Of a DNA stretch of 43,296 bases, positions 17,078 to 24,898 are shown piece after piece. Positions within the stretch are counted from its first letter, which is position 1, and the number at the start of each line of letters is the position of its first letter. The DNA comes from Phascolarctobacterium sp. (GTDB lineage Bacteria > Bacillota > Negativicutes > Acidaminococcales > Acidaminococcaceae), in the NCBI GenBank assembly GCA_004558595.1, contig SFCN01000008.1:1-43296 (forward strand), read 5' to 3'. Under the pieces are notes generated by a model. That model searched no databases. It worked only from the letters and a program-made list of their open reading frames with translations, and was not told the DNA's origin. Both the position numbers and the translations under genes were made by a program.

Positions 17078-17968
17078 TTAATCGAATACGTAGAAATGGG
17101 AGCTAACGCCCTCGTCGCGACGGCTCAAATAACGAATAGCGCTTAAGGCAGCCTTTTGCCCCTGACCAGCGGCACGTTGGGCCTGCCAGGGCTGACCAGT
17201 GCAGTCGCCGCCTGCAAAAACGCCTTCAATATTGGTTTCAGCTTGGTCGTCGACATAGATGCTGCGACCACGAATCTGCAAGCCAGGCAAGAAGCTGTTT
17301 AGCGGGTCACTGGCACGGAAAACAAAAGTGGCCTGTACATTATAGAACTCGTCCCCTGCCCGAATACCGGTAACCTTGTCCGTACCGGTTATTTCCGTAG
17401 GTGTATCCAAAATTACGGTGATATTCTTCTTTTTCGGAGGCACAAAGCCCTGATAACGAGGGAAGAAGAAAACCTGCTCACATTGGTCGGCTAGATATTC
17501 AATTTCCTCCATAGCATCGGGCACAGTGGCAATGGCTGCCACACGCTTACCTTTATATTTGGGAGCATCAACAAAGGCGCAATAGCTGACGCCACGGCCT
17601 AAAAACTCCTTTTCGCCGGTAATAAGAGTGGAGCGGGAAATGCCCGTCGCCAAAACTACTGCATCCGCAGAGTACTCTCCATGAGGAGTGCCCAGCACAA
17701 AGCCCTCGCCTACCTCACGTAGGGAGATGATTTTTGCTTCCACCACATCCACATCGGTCTGACGTAAATGCTTTACAAAAATGTCCATCAGCTCATTGCC
17801 AGAGATATCGGGAATACCCATGTAATCAGCGACTTTGGCAACACTGCGTAAACGGGGGCTGAAGCCATGGGCCTCAAATAACACAACCTTGCGACCCTTG
17901 CTGGCTGCGGTAATAGCTGCAGAAATGCCTGCAGGGCCGCCGCCGATAATACCAATATCGTACTGCAT
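17078..17968 (-). CDS. Thioredoxin-reductase-like flavoprotein without the redox motif
   Basis: A 296-residue FAD protein related to thioredoxin reductase. YDIGIIGGGPAGISAAITAASKG is the FAD-binding start. GVFAGGDCTGQPWQAQRAAGQGQKAALSA is the second FAD contact. The usual CxxC is absent (SYCAFVDAPKYKGKR keeps one Cys). The second nucleotide loop reads KRVAAIATVPDAMEEIEYL rather than GGGxSA. It therefore probably does not reduce thioredoxin with NADPH. Role unknown; electron donor perhaps ferredoxin or a partner protein. GGAGG supports the 17968 start over 18007. Confidence 0.8.
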   Translation of the reverse strand: MQYDIGIIGGGPAGISAAITAASKGRKVVLFEAHGFSPRLRSVAKVADYMGIPDISGNELMDIFVKHLRQTDVDVVEAKIISLREVGEGFVLGTPHGEYSADAVVLATGISRSTLITGEKEFLGRGVSYCAFVDAPKYKGKRVAAIATVPDAMEEIEYLADQCEQVFFFPRYQGFVPPKKKNITVILDTPTEITGTDKVTGIRAGDEFYNVQATFVFRASDPLNSFLPGLQIRGRSIYVDDQAETNIEGVFAGGDCTGQPWQAQRAAGQGQKAALSAIRYLSRRDEGVSSHFYVFD

Positions 17969-18119
17969 AAATCTATCCTCCATGAAAATTATTTTTAGAG
18001 CTACCATCTCATTTTTATTTTATGCTTTTTACGGCACATAGTCAAACCATTTCTGAGCTTCTAAAAATTTTTTGCTTTTTTTGCAAAAAACACTTGCTTT
18101 TTGCTCTGAGATGTTGTAT

Positions 18120-18125
18120 TATAAT
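18120..18125 (+). promoter_or_regulatory. -10 box of the tRNA operon
   Basis: TATAAT 17 bases before the first tRNA. TTGCTT at 18094-18099 is a candidate -35, with a long 20-base spacer. Confidence 0.5.
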
Positions 18126-18141
18126 CAAGTAACGTGACCGT

Positions 18142-18217
18142 GGTCCATTAGCTCAGCTGGTAGAGCACCTGACTCTTAATCAGGGTGTCGTAGGTTCGAA
18201 CCCTACATGGATCACCA
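18142..18217 (+). tRNA. tRNA-Lys (CTT)
   Basis: The 76-base cloverleaf has acceptor arm GGTCCAT / ATGGATC (one G-U), anticodon loop CTCTTAA giving CTT, T-loop GTTCGAA and encoded CCA. First of five clustered tRNA genes. Confidence 0.95.
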
Positions 18218-18223
18218 AAATTT

Positions 18224-18298
18224 GGCCGGTTGGTCAAGCGGTTAAGACACCGCCCTTTCACGGCGGTATCGGGGGTTCGATTCCCCCACCGGTCACCA
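18224..18298 (+). tRNA. tRNA-Glu (TTC)
   Basis: The 75-base cloverleaf has acceptor GGCCGGT / ACCGGTC, anticodon loop CTTTCAC giving TTC, and encoded CCA. Confidence 0.95.
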
Positions 18299-18303
18299 CA
18301 CAC

Positions 18304-18379
18304 GGGCGCTTAGCTCAGCTGGGAGAGCGTCTGCCTTACAAGCAGAATGTCAGCGGTTCGATCCCGTTAGCGCCCACCA
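18304..18379 (+). tRNA. tRNA-Val (TAC)
   Basis: The 76-base cloverleaf has acceptor GGGCGCT / AGCGCCC, anticodon loop CTTACAA giving TAC, and encoded CCA. Confidence 0.95.
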
Positions 18380-18402
18380 TTTTTTTTGCCCATTTTTAGT
18401 AC

Positions 18403-18479
18403 GGCCCGGTGGTTCAGTTGGTTAGAATGCCGCCCTGTCACGGCGGAGGTCGTGGGTTCGAGTCCCATCCGGGTCGCCA
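18403..18479 (+). tRNA. tRNA-Asp (GTC)
   Basis: The 77-base cloverleaf has acceptor GGCCCGG / CCGGGTC, anticodon loop CTGTCAC giving GTC, and encoded CCA. Confidence 0.95.
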
Positions 18480-18483
18480 CTCT

Positions 18484-18559
18484 GCCTCGGTAGCTCAGTT
18501 GGTAGAGCAAAGGACTGAAAATCCTTGTGTCCACAGTTCGATTCTGTGCTGAGGCACCA
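18484..18559 (+). tRNA. tRNA-Phe (GAA)
   Basis: The 76-base cloverleaf has acceptor GCCTCGG / CTGAGGC, anticodon loop CTGAAAA giving GAA, and encoded CCA. Last of the cluster. Confidence 0.95.
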
Positions 18560-18568
18560 TTAGTAATA

Positions 18569-18595
18569 ACACCTGCTCAAGCGGGTGTTTTTTTA
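18569..18595 (+). terminator. Terminator of the tRNA cluster
   Basis: AACACCTGC / GCGGGTGTT stem with a four-base loop, followed by TTTTT. Confidence 0.85.
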
Positions 18596-18644
18596 TAGAT
18601 AAACTTCTTCATACTCACTAAGCATAGCGAAAGGAGCAGCATTC

Positions 18645-18821
18645 ATGTTTGATAAGACTTTCCAAGATTTTTTCCATGAGGTTAACGGCCCTATCTGGAT
18701 TTTGATTGGTTTAATTGCCTTGCGTGGCATTTACAAATCTATGAAAAACAAGGATTATGCCCATGCTGCTGCCTTTGTGCCTGTGCTGGCAGTTACCATT
18801 TATATGATGTTCTTTGCGTAA
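18645..18821 (+). CDS. Small two-helix membrane protein, 58 residues
   Basis: A short gene with a strong AAGGAGC site at 18631-18637. It encodes MFDKTFQDFFHEVNG, a hydrophobic segment IWILIGLIALRGIY, a basic turn KSMKNKDYAH and a second segment AAAFVPVLAVTIYMMFFA. It should be a hairpin in the inner membrane. I do not recognise the family and propose no function. It lies between the tRNA terminator and a strong bidirectional terminator. Confidence 0.8.
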   Translation: MFDKTFQDFFHEVNGPIWILIGLIALRGIYKSMKNKDYAHAAAFVPVLAVTIYMMFFA

Positions 18822-18841
18822 TGCGAAAACTATAAAAAATT

Positions 18842-18896
18842 AAGAGCAATTATTCTCTAGAGCTTTGAGTGAGCTTAGAGGGTAATTGCTCTTTTT
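18842..18896. terminator. Bidirectional terminator between the small protein and bioWF
   Basis: A long stem starts AAGAGCAATTA and closes with TAATTGCTCTT, with T-rich sequence after it on plus and A-rich sequence before it. Confidence 0.85.
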
Positions 18897-18901
18897 GTTT
18901 A

Positions 18902-20800
18902 TTATTGGTATTTTCTAATCGCTGCAGCAATGAGCTTAGCCGTATGCGCCAGTTCCTCCTCCGTATGACTGCTCATAAGAGCTACACGTAGGCGCGCTGT
19001 GCCCTTGGCCACAGTGGGATAGCGAATGGCTGGCACCAAGCAGCCCTGCTCTAGAAGCTCTTGAGCTACCTTTAATGAGGTGCCCTCGTCTCCGATGATA
19101 ATGGGAATGATGGCAGTGGGTGACTGGGCTTGGATTCCTTCCTTGCGCAGACAGTTGATAAAGTACTCTGCGTTGCGCTGCAGCGCCTGAGCACGCTGGG
19201 GTTCGGCCATGAGAATGGCCAGGGCTTCCTTAGCAGCGGCCAGTGTGGCCGGCGCTTGGGAGGTGGCGAAGATAAAGCTGCGTGCTTTATTCTTCAAATA
19301 TTCGATAATTACCTTGCTGCTACATGCAAAGCCTCCCTCTGCACCTAGGGATTTGCTTAAGGTGCCCATGATAATATCGGGAGCGCAGGTGTTGCCATAA
19401 TATTCCACGGCGCCCTTGCCAGTGGCGCCGATAACGCCGGTGGCGTGAGCCTCGTCAATCATGGTTAAGAGACCGTATTTTTGCCCTAGAGCAACAAGCT
19501 TGGGCAAATCCACAATGTCACCGTCCATACTGAAGACAGCATCGCTAACAATAAGGCCCTTGCGGTAAGGCGTAGCCATAATCTTTGTTTCCAAATCCTG
19601 CATATCATTGTGCTTGTAGACAACGATTTTAGCCTTGGAAAGGCGTGCACCATCTATAATGCTGGCATGATTATATTCATCACTGAAGATGACGCTTTCT
19701 CCATCACATAAAGCGGAAATAATGCCCACATTAGCCATATAGCCCGTGTTAAAGAGCAGTGCGGCCTCCGTGCCCTTAAAACGGGCAAGGTCGGCTTCCA
19801 GCTCCTCGTGGAGCTGGGTATTGCCCGTGGTTAGGCGACTGCCACCGCTGCCTGCGCCCCATAGGAGGGCGGCATCGGCAGCGGCTTGCTTTACTCTGGG
19901 CTCGTTGGCTAAATCAAGATAGCTATTGGAGGCTAGCATTAAGGTTTGCTTGCCGTTGATATTTACATATTTACTCTGGGCGCTTTCCATGGTGCGCATG
20001 GAGCGGTAGAGATTATTTTCCTCAAGGCGCTTAAGCTCCTCGGCGAAAATCTGTTGGGGATTATCCAGCACAGGACGCTCTTGGGGCAGGCCCCGTACTA
20101 AAACCTTTTGTTTTTCTAAATAAGCGATAGTATCGGTTGGGTCGGCCTTGCGGCTATCGAAAATGAAGATTCTGCCGCCGTGGGGGTCACCCATGGCCTT
20201 CATTGGATTTAGACGTACATAGCCATGCTTTAAAGAAGAAATATAGCCCACCAAATAATCAGGGTCATCGGATAAGCAGAGCTCGGAAATAATACCGGGA
20301 GCATGAACAACCTTAGTGGCCAGAACAATGGCCTCGTTGAAGTGATTTTTTATGCTATTGACGGAGCTAGTACCCTCGGCGTCCATATAGGTGACACGAA
20401 TACCACGTTCTTGGTCAGGCTCAATGCGTTGGCCGGTAGCTACATCATAAAGGACAGCGCCGCGCATGGGATGCACATGACGCAAAAGCTCAATGAGCTC
20501 GTCGGCCTTATCTGCTAAGCCAAGCTCTCCCAATACCTCTCGCATAATCGCATAGGTGCCCTCAATGGTTTGGGCGGGACGATTATCAACGGGGATGGCA
20601 TCAAGGTACTGAAGCTCATCGGGGTTAACCTCTTCCATTTTTATATTGATGAAATCCGCACGACCTAGGCCATGGTGCAGAGCTCTTTCGCTAAGAGCGC
20701 CAATGGTTGCAGTAATTAATTCCTGAGGAACAATACGCTCGGCGCCACTGACGTGCTTACCTTGCTTGGAGGCACGCATTTTAATACTATATTTAGGCAT
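18902..20800 (-). CDS. bioWF: Fused 6-carboxyhexanoate-CoA ligase / 8-amino-7-oxononanoate synthase
   Basis: A 632-residue fusion of two consecutive biotin enzymes. Residues 1 to about 245 match BioW, which makes pimeloyl-CoA from pimelate, CoA and ATP (YSIKMRASKQGKHVSGAERI, HPMRGAVLYD, GIRVTYMDAEG, GGRIFIFD). Residues 250 to 632 are BioF, the PLP enzyme joining pimeloyl-CoA and alanine. GSGGSRLTTG and DEAHATGV lie in it, and the PLP lysine should be Lys483 in GTLSKSLGAEGG. Fusion could channel pimeloyl-CoA. It is 16 bases after the membrane protein gene, so co-transcribed. Confidence 0.95.
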   Translation of the reverse strand: MPKYSIKMRASKQGKHVSGAERIVPQELITATIGALSERALHHGLGRADFINIKMEEVNPDELQYLDAIPVDNRPAQTIEGTYAIMREVLGELGLADKADELIELLRHVHPMRGAVLYDVATGQRIEPDQERGIRVTYMDAEGTSSVNSIKNHFNEAIVLATKVVHAPGIISELCLSDDPDYLVGYISSLKHGYVRLNPMKAMGDPHGGRIFIFDSRKADPTDTIAYLEKQKVLVRGLPQERPVLDNPQQIFAEELKRLEENNLYRSMRTMESAQSKYVNINGKQTLMLASNSYLDLANEPRVKQAAADAALLWGAGSGGSRLTTGNTQLHEELEADLARFKGTEAALLFNTGYMANVGIISALCDGESVIFSDEYNHASIIDGARLSKAKIVVYKHNDMQDLETKIMATPYRKGLIVSDAVFSMDGDIVDLPKLVALGQKYGLLTMIDEAHATGVIGATGKGAVEYYGNTCAPDIIMGTLSKSLGAEGGFACSSKVIIEYLKNKARSFIFATSQAPATLAAAKEALAILMAEPQRAQALQRNAEYFINCLRKEGIQAQSPTAIIPIIIGDEGTSLKVAQELLEQGCLVPAIRYPTVAKGTARLRVALMSSHTEEELAHTAKLIAAAIRKYQ

Positions 20801-20816
20801 GATAGGTTTTCCTTTC

Positions 20817-21296
20817 TTAGCTTTGCTTTGATAAAATTACTCTATGCAGTAGCTTTTGCGCAGGCTTATACATCAGTCCAGCGCCAACCGCTGTGAACAC
20901 CATACCGGGAGCAGCTGCTGCGGTGAGAGCTATCCAGCTAACACCGGTGATTTGCCACATAACTATGCGAGCAAAAAGGGTACCTAGCGGTCCGCTGATA
21001 ATGACGGTTAAAAGATTGGTGCCACCTAAGGCCATAACAGCTCCGGTCACAACGCGGAAGGACATTTGAATGATGACGCTGAAAATAGTGTGGATACCCA
21101 GCATCATACCCAGAGCGCTGGCCAAAACACCGGCTAAAATATAACGCTTGAAGCCGAACAAAGCACAGATTAAAACTGCGATAGGAGCGGAAAGCTGGAA
21201 TTCGCCGCCAGCTACGGGGGAAGGAATCTTCATGCTGCCGGAGAGCAGAATTAAAACCGCCAGAAGCGCTGTGGTGGTAAGATCATGCATTTTCAT
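20817..21296 (-). CDS. Membrane protein, candidate ECF transporter S component (biotin or pimelate)
   Basis: A 159-residue protein with about five to six hydrophobic segments, starting MKMHDLTTTALLAVLILLSG. Size and layout suit the substrate-binding S component of an energy-coupling-factor transporter, but I do not see the usual BioY sequence pattern. It sits between bioA and bioWF and has its own BirA-like operator, so import of biotin or of the BioW substrate pimelate is plausible. GGAGG at 21308-21312 supports ATG 21296; 21314 is possible. No ECF energizing genes are in the window. Confidence 0.6.
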   Translation of the reverse strand: MKMHDLTTTALLAVLILLSGSMKIPSPVAGGEFQLSAPIAVLICALFGFKRYILAGVLASALGMMLGIHTIFSVIIQMSFRVVTGAVMALGGTNLLTVIISGPLGTLFARIVMWQITGVSWIALTAAAAPGMVFTAVGAGLMYKPAQKLLHRVILSKQS

Positions 21297-21302
21297 ATTA
21301 AC

Positions 21303-21333
21303 GTTAACCTCCATGGAATTTACGTTAACTATA
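21303..21333 (-). promoter_or_regulatory. BirA-like operator of the membrane protein-bioWF unit
   Basis: GTTAAC (21303-21308) and GTTAAC (21324-21329) are 15 bases apart, the form of Firmicute BirA operators. The upstream half overlaps a minus-strand -10 box TATAGT (21328-21333). The other half lies between the ribosome binding site and the start codon. Confidence 0.7.
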
Positions 21334-21346
21334 AGTTCAAAAAGCA

Positions 21347-21374
21347 AGGGCGTAGAAAAGGCTACGCCCTAAAC
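21347..21374 (-). terminator. Hairpin after bioA
   Basis: On the minus strand AGGGCGTAG pairs with CTACGCCCT around a six-base loop, followed by TGCTTTTTG. It likely ends the bioD-bioA transcript in part. Confidence 0.6.
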
Positions 21375-21409
21375 CAAAATATGGGAATATTATATAAGCA
21401 GCAGGCTGC

Positions 21410-22768
21410 TTATTGCAAAACCTCATCTATGGATTGCTTAGCCAAGGCCACAGCTTTGTCCAGATCGGCCTTGTCGATATTCAGCGGCGGATTGAAATAA
21501 ATTACATTGCCCAAGGGGCGCAGCAGCAGACCGTGGGTAAGGGCCTTTTTGTAAATTTCATAGCCGATACGCAAATTACCATCAAAGCCAAGCTTCTTTT
21601 CCTTGTCGGTAACTAGCTCCATAGCGTTAATTAAGTTAATATGGCGGATTTCGCCAATATTCTTGTGCTTGCCAAAGGTTTCTAAAAGCGCATTGTGGAA
21701 GTACTGAGCCTTTTCCACATTTTCTTCCAAAATGCGCTCATTTTTCATGATGTCCAACACGGCCATGGCGATAGCGCAGCCAATGGGGTTGCCGGCATAG
21801 GTATGGCTATGCATGAACTGCTTGCCCTTGTTGTAATCATCATAGAAGGCATCATAAATCTTGTCAGTAGTGCAGACGATGGACATGGGCAAATAACCGC
21901 CGGTGAGGGCTTTACTGATGCACATAATATCAGGAGTGATGCCGGCGTGGTTGCAGGCGAACATTTTGCCGGTGCGACCAAAGCCCGTAGCGATTTCATC
22001 AGCAATCAAGAGCACACCGTATTCGTCGCAGAGCTTGCGCAGCTTTTGCAAATACAGGGGCGGATAAATACGCATGCCGGCGCAACCCTGCACAATGGGC
22101 TCCACGATCATGGCTGCCGTTTCCTTAGCGTGCTTAGCAAAGGCTTCTTCAGCATATTTGAAGCATTCGCATTGGCAGTGCTCACGGTCCTTATTAAAGG
22201 GACAACGATAGCAGTCTGGTGCCTGTACATGAATATTGTTCATCATCATGGGCTTATACATTTGGGCAAATAAGTCCATGCTACCAACGGATAAAGCACC
22301 GATGGTTTCGCCATGATAGCCTTCGCTGAGGCACATGAAGCGAGTTTTTTCGCCGTGACCGGTCTGCAGCTGATATTGGAAGGCCAGCTTCAGGGCAATT
22401 TCCACGGAGGAGGAGCCATTGTCAGCGAAATTGAATTTGTTAAGGCCTGCAGGCACATATTTTACTAATTCCTCGCAGAGCTTAATAGCGGGTTCATGGG
22501 TAAAGTTTACAAAAATAACATGCTCCAATTGGTCGATTTGTTTTTTTATCGCTTCATTAATCTTCGGATTGCAGTGGCCCAAAAGGTTACACCACCAGCT
22601 GGAAATAATGTCCAAATATTTTTGACCATCAGCAGCATAGAGATAGGGACCCTCGCCACGCTCCACTACAATGGGACGCAGTGTTTCGTAATCCTTCATC
22701 TGAGAACAGGGATGCCAAATGTGGGCTAGATCCCTTGCTTCTAATTCCTTAACTTTATCGATATTCAT
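21410..22768 (-). CDS. bioA: Adenosylmethionine-8-amino-7-oxononanoate aminotransferase
   Basis: PLP-dependent enzyme that transfers the amino group of S-adenosylmethionine to make 7,8-diaminononanoate, the third step of biotin ring synthesis. It has 452 residues. HIWHPCSQMKDYE and SWWCNLLGHCNP mark the BioA substrate region. FADNGSSSVEIALKLAFQY and GYHGETIGALSVG form the cofactor site. The PLP lysine is in ISKALTGGYLPMS. A cysteine-rich insert (CYRCPFNKDREHCQCECF, about residues 180-200) is worth noting. AAGGAG precedes the start. Second gene after bioD, 33 bases apart. Confidence 0.96.
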   Translation of the reverse strand: MNIDKVKELEARDLAHIWHPCSQMKDYETLRPIVVERGEGPYLYAADGQKYLDIISSWWCNLLGHCNPKINEAIKKQIDQLEHVIFVNFTHEPAIKLCEELVKYVPAGLNKFNFADNGSSSVEIALKLAFQYQLQTGHGEKTRFMCLSEGYHGETIGALSVGSMDLFAQMYKPMMMNNIHVQAPDCYRCPFNKDREHCQCECFKYAEEAFAKHAKETAAMIVEPIVQGCAGMRIYPPLYLQKLRKLCDEYGVLLIADEIATGFGRTGKMFACNHAGITPDIMCISKALTGGYLPMSIVCTTDKIYDAFYDDYNKGKQFMHSHTYAGNPIGCAIAMAVLDIMKNERILEENVEKAQYFHNALLETFGKHKNIGEIRHINLINAMELVTDKEKKLGFDGNLRIGYEIYKKALTHGLLLRPLGNVIYFNPPLNIDKADLDKAVALAKQSIDEVLQ

Positions 22769-22801
22769 AATTCACATCTCCTTGATTTAAGAAGCATACA
22801 C

Positions 22802-23485
22802 TTATTTATAAAGCCCTTTTAAGACTTCTACATCAATATCTAATTCGGTATCGTTGGGTTTGACCTCGGCGATAACAGGCACACCTGTGATGGCTTCCAT
22901 CATTTTTTTGTTATCGGCCTGCATAAAATCATAGCTATCATAATTATTGAGGATAATGCCTCTTACAGGAATCCCCTTTTGCTGTAGGTAGAAAACCGTC
23001 AGCACACAGGCGTTAATGGAGCCCAAGGCCGCATTGGAAATAACCAGAGTACCTAAGTTGGTAGCCTTAATTAAATCTTCCAGCAGTAAATGCTGTTCAT
23101 CCCAGCGAATGGGGCAGATGATTCCGCCACTGCCCTCCATTGTCAAATAATCGTATTTGGCTTGAGCAGCAGCAAAATCAGCCTTTACCTTGTCCAGCTC
23201 CACGGGATTACCCTCTCTAAGGGCCGCTAAGTGGGGAGATACTGCTGTCTTATAAATGTAGGAAACTAATTCCTCGGGCTTTTCTGTCATACCAGAGGTT
23301 TTGGCGACGTAGGCTGCGTCACCGGGCAGCCAAGTGCCATCTGGCTGGAGCTCAGCGCCGCTGAGAGCTGCTTTATAGTAGCCTGCGTTGAGGCCTGCGT
23401 CACGCAGCTTCTTCACAATCAGTCCTGTAACAAAGGTTTTGCCAATATCCGTTCCTGTAGCAGTAATAAAAATGCCTTTACTCAT
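22802..23485 (-). CDS. bioD: Dethiobiotin synthetase
   Basis: ATP-dependent carboxylase that closes the ureido ring of dethiobiotin from 7,8-diaminononanoate and CO2. In its 227 residues, GIFITATGTDIGKT (residues 4-17) is the BioD P-loop and MEGSGGIICPI the second conserved loop. GAGGGTG precedes the start. First gene of the minus-strand bio locus, behind a consensus promoter with two operator-like sites. bioB, needed for the last step, is not in the window. Confidence 0.95.
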   Translation of the reverse strand: MSKGIFITATGTDIGKTFVTGLIVKKLRDAGLNAGYYKAALSGAELQPDGTWLPGDAAYVAKTSGMTEKPEELVSYIYKTAVSPHLAALREGNPVELDKVKADFAAAQAKYDYLTMEGSGGIICPIRWDEQHLLLEDLIKATNLGTLVISNAALGSINACVLTVFYLQQKGIPVRGIILNNYDSYDFMQADNKKMMEAITGVPVIAEVKPNDTELDIDVEVLKGLYK

Positions 23486-23507
23486 AGTTTCACCCTCTAT
23501 TTCTTTG

Positions 23508-23592
23508 GTTAACCTATATAATTAGCGTGTTAACGTAATTAGTATAGCTCTAAAAAAGACTCATGTCAACCTAGTAAAATAGTATGGTTAAC
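23508..23592 (-). promoter_or_regulatory. bioD promoter with two BirA-like operators
   Basis: On the minus strand TTGACA (23564-23569) and TATACT (23541-23546) have a perfect 17-base spacer. GTTAAC-N15-GTTAAC at 23508-23534 covers the transcript start and early leader. GTCAAC-N16-GTTAAC at 23565-23592 overlaps the -35 box. Two sites over one promoter suggest tight, perhaps cooperative, biotin repression. Confidence 0.8.
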
Positions 23593-23694
23593 CAAGAAAA
23601 TGCATTGTTTATTAATTATTAAATAAATAAACCGAGTCTGTTGAAGAGAAAGTAGCAGGTGTTTTATTTAAGCTTGCTTTATAGAGAATTTTGC

Positions 23695-23723
23695 TTGCCA
23701 ATAAAGTGTTAATATGTTATCAT
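23695..23723 (+). promoter_or_regulatory. Promoter of the pan operon leader
   Basis: TTGCCA at 23695-23700 and TATCAT at 23718-23723, 17-base spacer, with an extended -10 TG at 23715-23716. Transcription should begin near the first stem of the leader RNA. Confidence 0.65.
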
Positions 23724-23727
23724 AATG

Positions 23728-23897
23728 GCGGTAAATTGGGCTGTGGCGCAGTAGCACCCTATGGTGAGCTGTAGCCGATGGCAGTCAGGCTTTACCGCAT
23801 TTTTATAACGAAGTCAATAATCGCTTGGATCTGTTAGACCGGGACGAAGACGCAAAATGGTGTACTATGCGCATTCCGGTTAGGAATGCGCTTTTTT
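23728..23897 (+). ncRNA. Structured leader RNA of the pan operon (candidate pan motif)
   Basis: A perfect 8-bp stem (GCGGTAAA 23728-23735 with TTTACCGC 23791-23798) encloses an internal hairpin around CACC-CTAT-GGTG. A second small hairpin near 23826-23840 (GG-A-TCT / AGA-CC) has a bulged A. A perfect terminator follows (GCGCATTCC 23869-23877 with GGAATGCGC 23883-23891, then TTTTTT). The pan motif RNA class lies upstream of panB, panC and panD genes and is built of stems with bulged adenines, so membership is plausible but unproven. Position suggests control by attenuation. Confidence 0.6.
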
Positions 23898-23975
23898 AGT
23901 TGTTAGTTCAAAGGCATCAATTGCTATTTGTGCTGTTTGACGTGCGTCTTACCAATGGTCAGGAAGGAGAGCAAA

Positions 23976-24854
23976 ATGGCTATGAGGATTGGTGTTATCG
24001 GCGGTGGCAGGGTTGGTCGCTGCTTAGCGGGGTATCTCAGGGAGAACCTAGTGGGTATTACCGCTCATTCCCCTGAGCATTCCCGTCAGCTAGCAGCAGA
24101 GTTTGGCACTGCGCCCTGTACGAATGGAGAGCTGGTTGAGCAAGCGGAGGTGCTGCTACTCACCGTGCCGGATCGTTTAATCGGCACAGTGGCGGCAGTC
24201 ATCGCCAGCGAGGCCCAAAAGGCCGCTGCTGACGAAGCCACAGCCGAGGCAAAGCCTCTGGCAGGCAAGGTTTTCCTACATTGCAGCGGCTCCTTGGGCC
24301 TCGCTGAGCTGGCTCCCTTGCAGCAAGCAGGTGCTCATGTGGGCAGCCTACATCCGCTGCAAAGCTTTGCCGGCGGCGCCACGCAGCTGGCCGGCGTGTA
24401 TATGGCAGTGGATGGCGACGAGGCCGCCTGTCAGGCGGCCATCGCCCTCGCCAACGCTTTGGGTGGGCATCCCTTTAGGGTACCGGCCGCTGAACGCGCC
24501 GCCTATCACGCCGCCGCCTGCATCTGCTCCAATTACGCTGTGTCCGTGGAAGCCCTGGCCCAGCGGCTCATGAGCCGTTGGCTAGGCGACGAAGCAGCGG
24601 CTTGGCAGGCGTTGTTGCCCTTGTTTAAGGGCACGGCCGCCAATCTAGAGGCTACTACATCACCTCGCACCGCCTTGACGGGCCCCATCGCCCGTGGTGA
24701 TGCCACCACGGTGGCGCGGCACTTGGCGGTGCTACCAGCGGAGCTGGTGGACGTTTACTGCTCTCTCGGGCTAGCTACTACCGAGCTAGCCCTGGCCAAT
24801 GGCACTATTGACAAGGATGCTGCTGCAGGACTGCAGCGGCTATTGCAGCGCTAA
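23976..24854 (+). CDS. panG: Rossmann/DUF2520 protein, probable ketopantoate reductase PanG
   Basis: A 292-residue NAD(P)-dependent protein. RIGVIGGGRVG is the dinucleotide loop at residues 4-14. VLLLTVPDRLIG and LHCSGSLGLAELAPL follow, and AHVGSLHPLQSFAGG leads into the DUF2520 C-terminal domain. PanG is an alternative ketopantoate reductase known from Francisella and some Firmicutes. Its place directly before panBCD, with no panE here, fits that role. The gene is markedly richer in G and C than its neighbours. AGGAAGGAG supports ATG 23976 over 23928. Confidence 0.75.
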   Translation: MAMRIGVIGGGRVGRCLAGYLRENLVGITAHSPEHSRQLAAEFGTAPCTNGELVEQAEVLLLTVPDRLIGTVAAVIASEAQKAAADEATAEAKPLAGKVFLHCSGSLGLAELAPLQQAGAHVGSLHPLQSFAGGATQLAGVYMAVDGDEAACQAAIALANALGGHPFRVPAAERAAYHAAACICSNYAVSVEALAQRLMSRWLGDEAAAWQALLPLFKGTAANLEATTSPRTALTGPIARGDATTVARHLAVLPAELVDVYCSLGLATTELALANGTIDKDAAAGLQRLLQR

Positions 24855-24898
24855 GTCATTCTAAGGCTAGGCGCATTAATTTGTCGGAGGTAAAAAGA

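Noticed and set aside
20817..21296. Direct naming as bioY
   Set aside because: Position and operator fit biotin biology, but I do not see the BioY sequence pattern, so the gene symbol was withheld.
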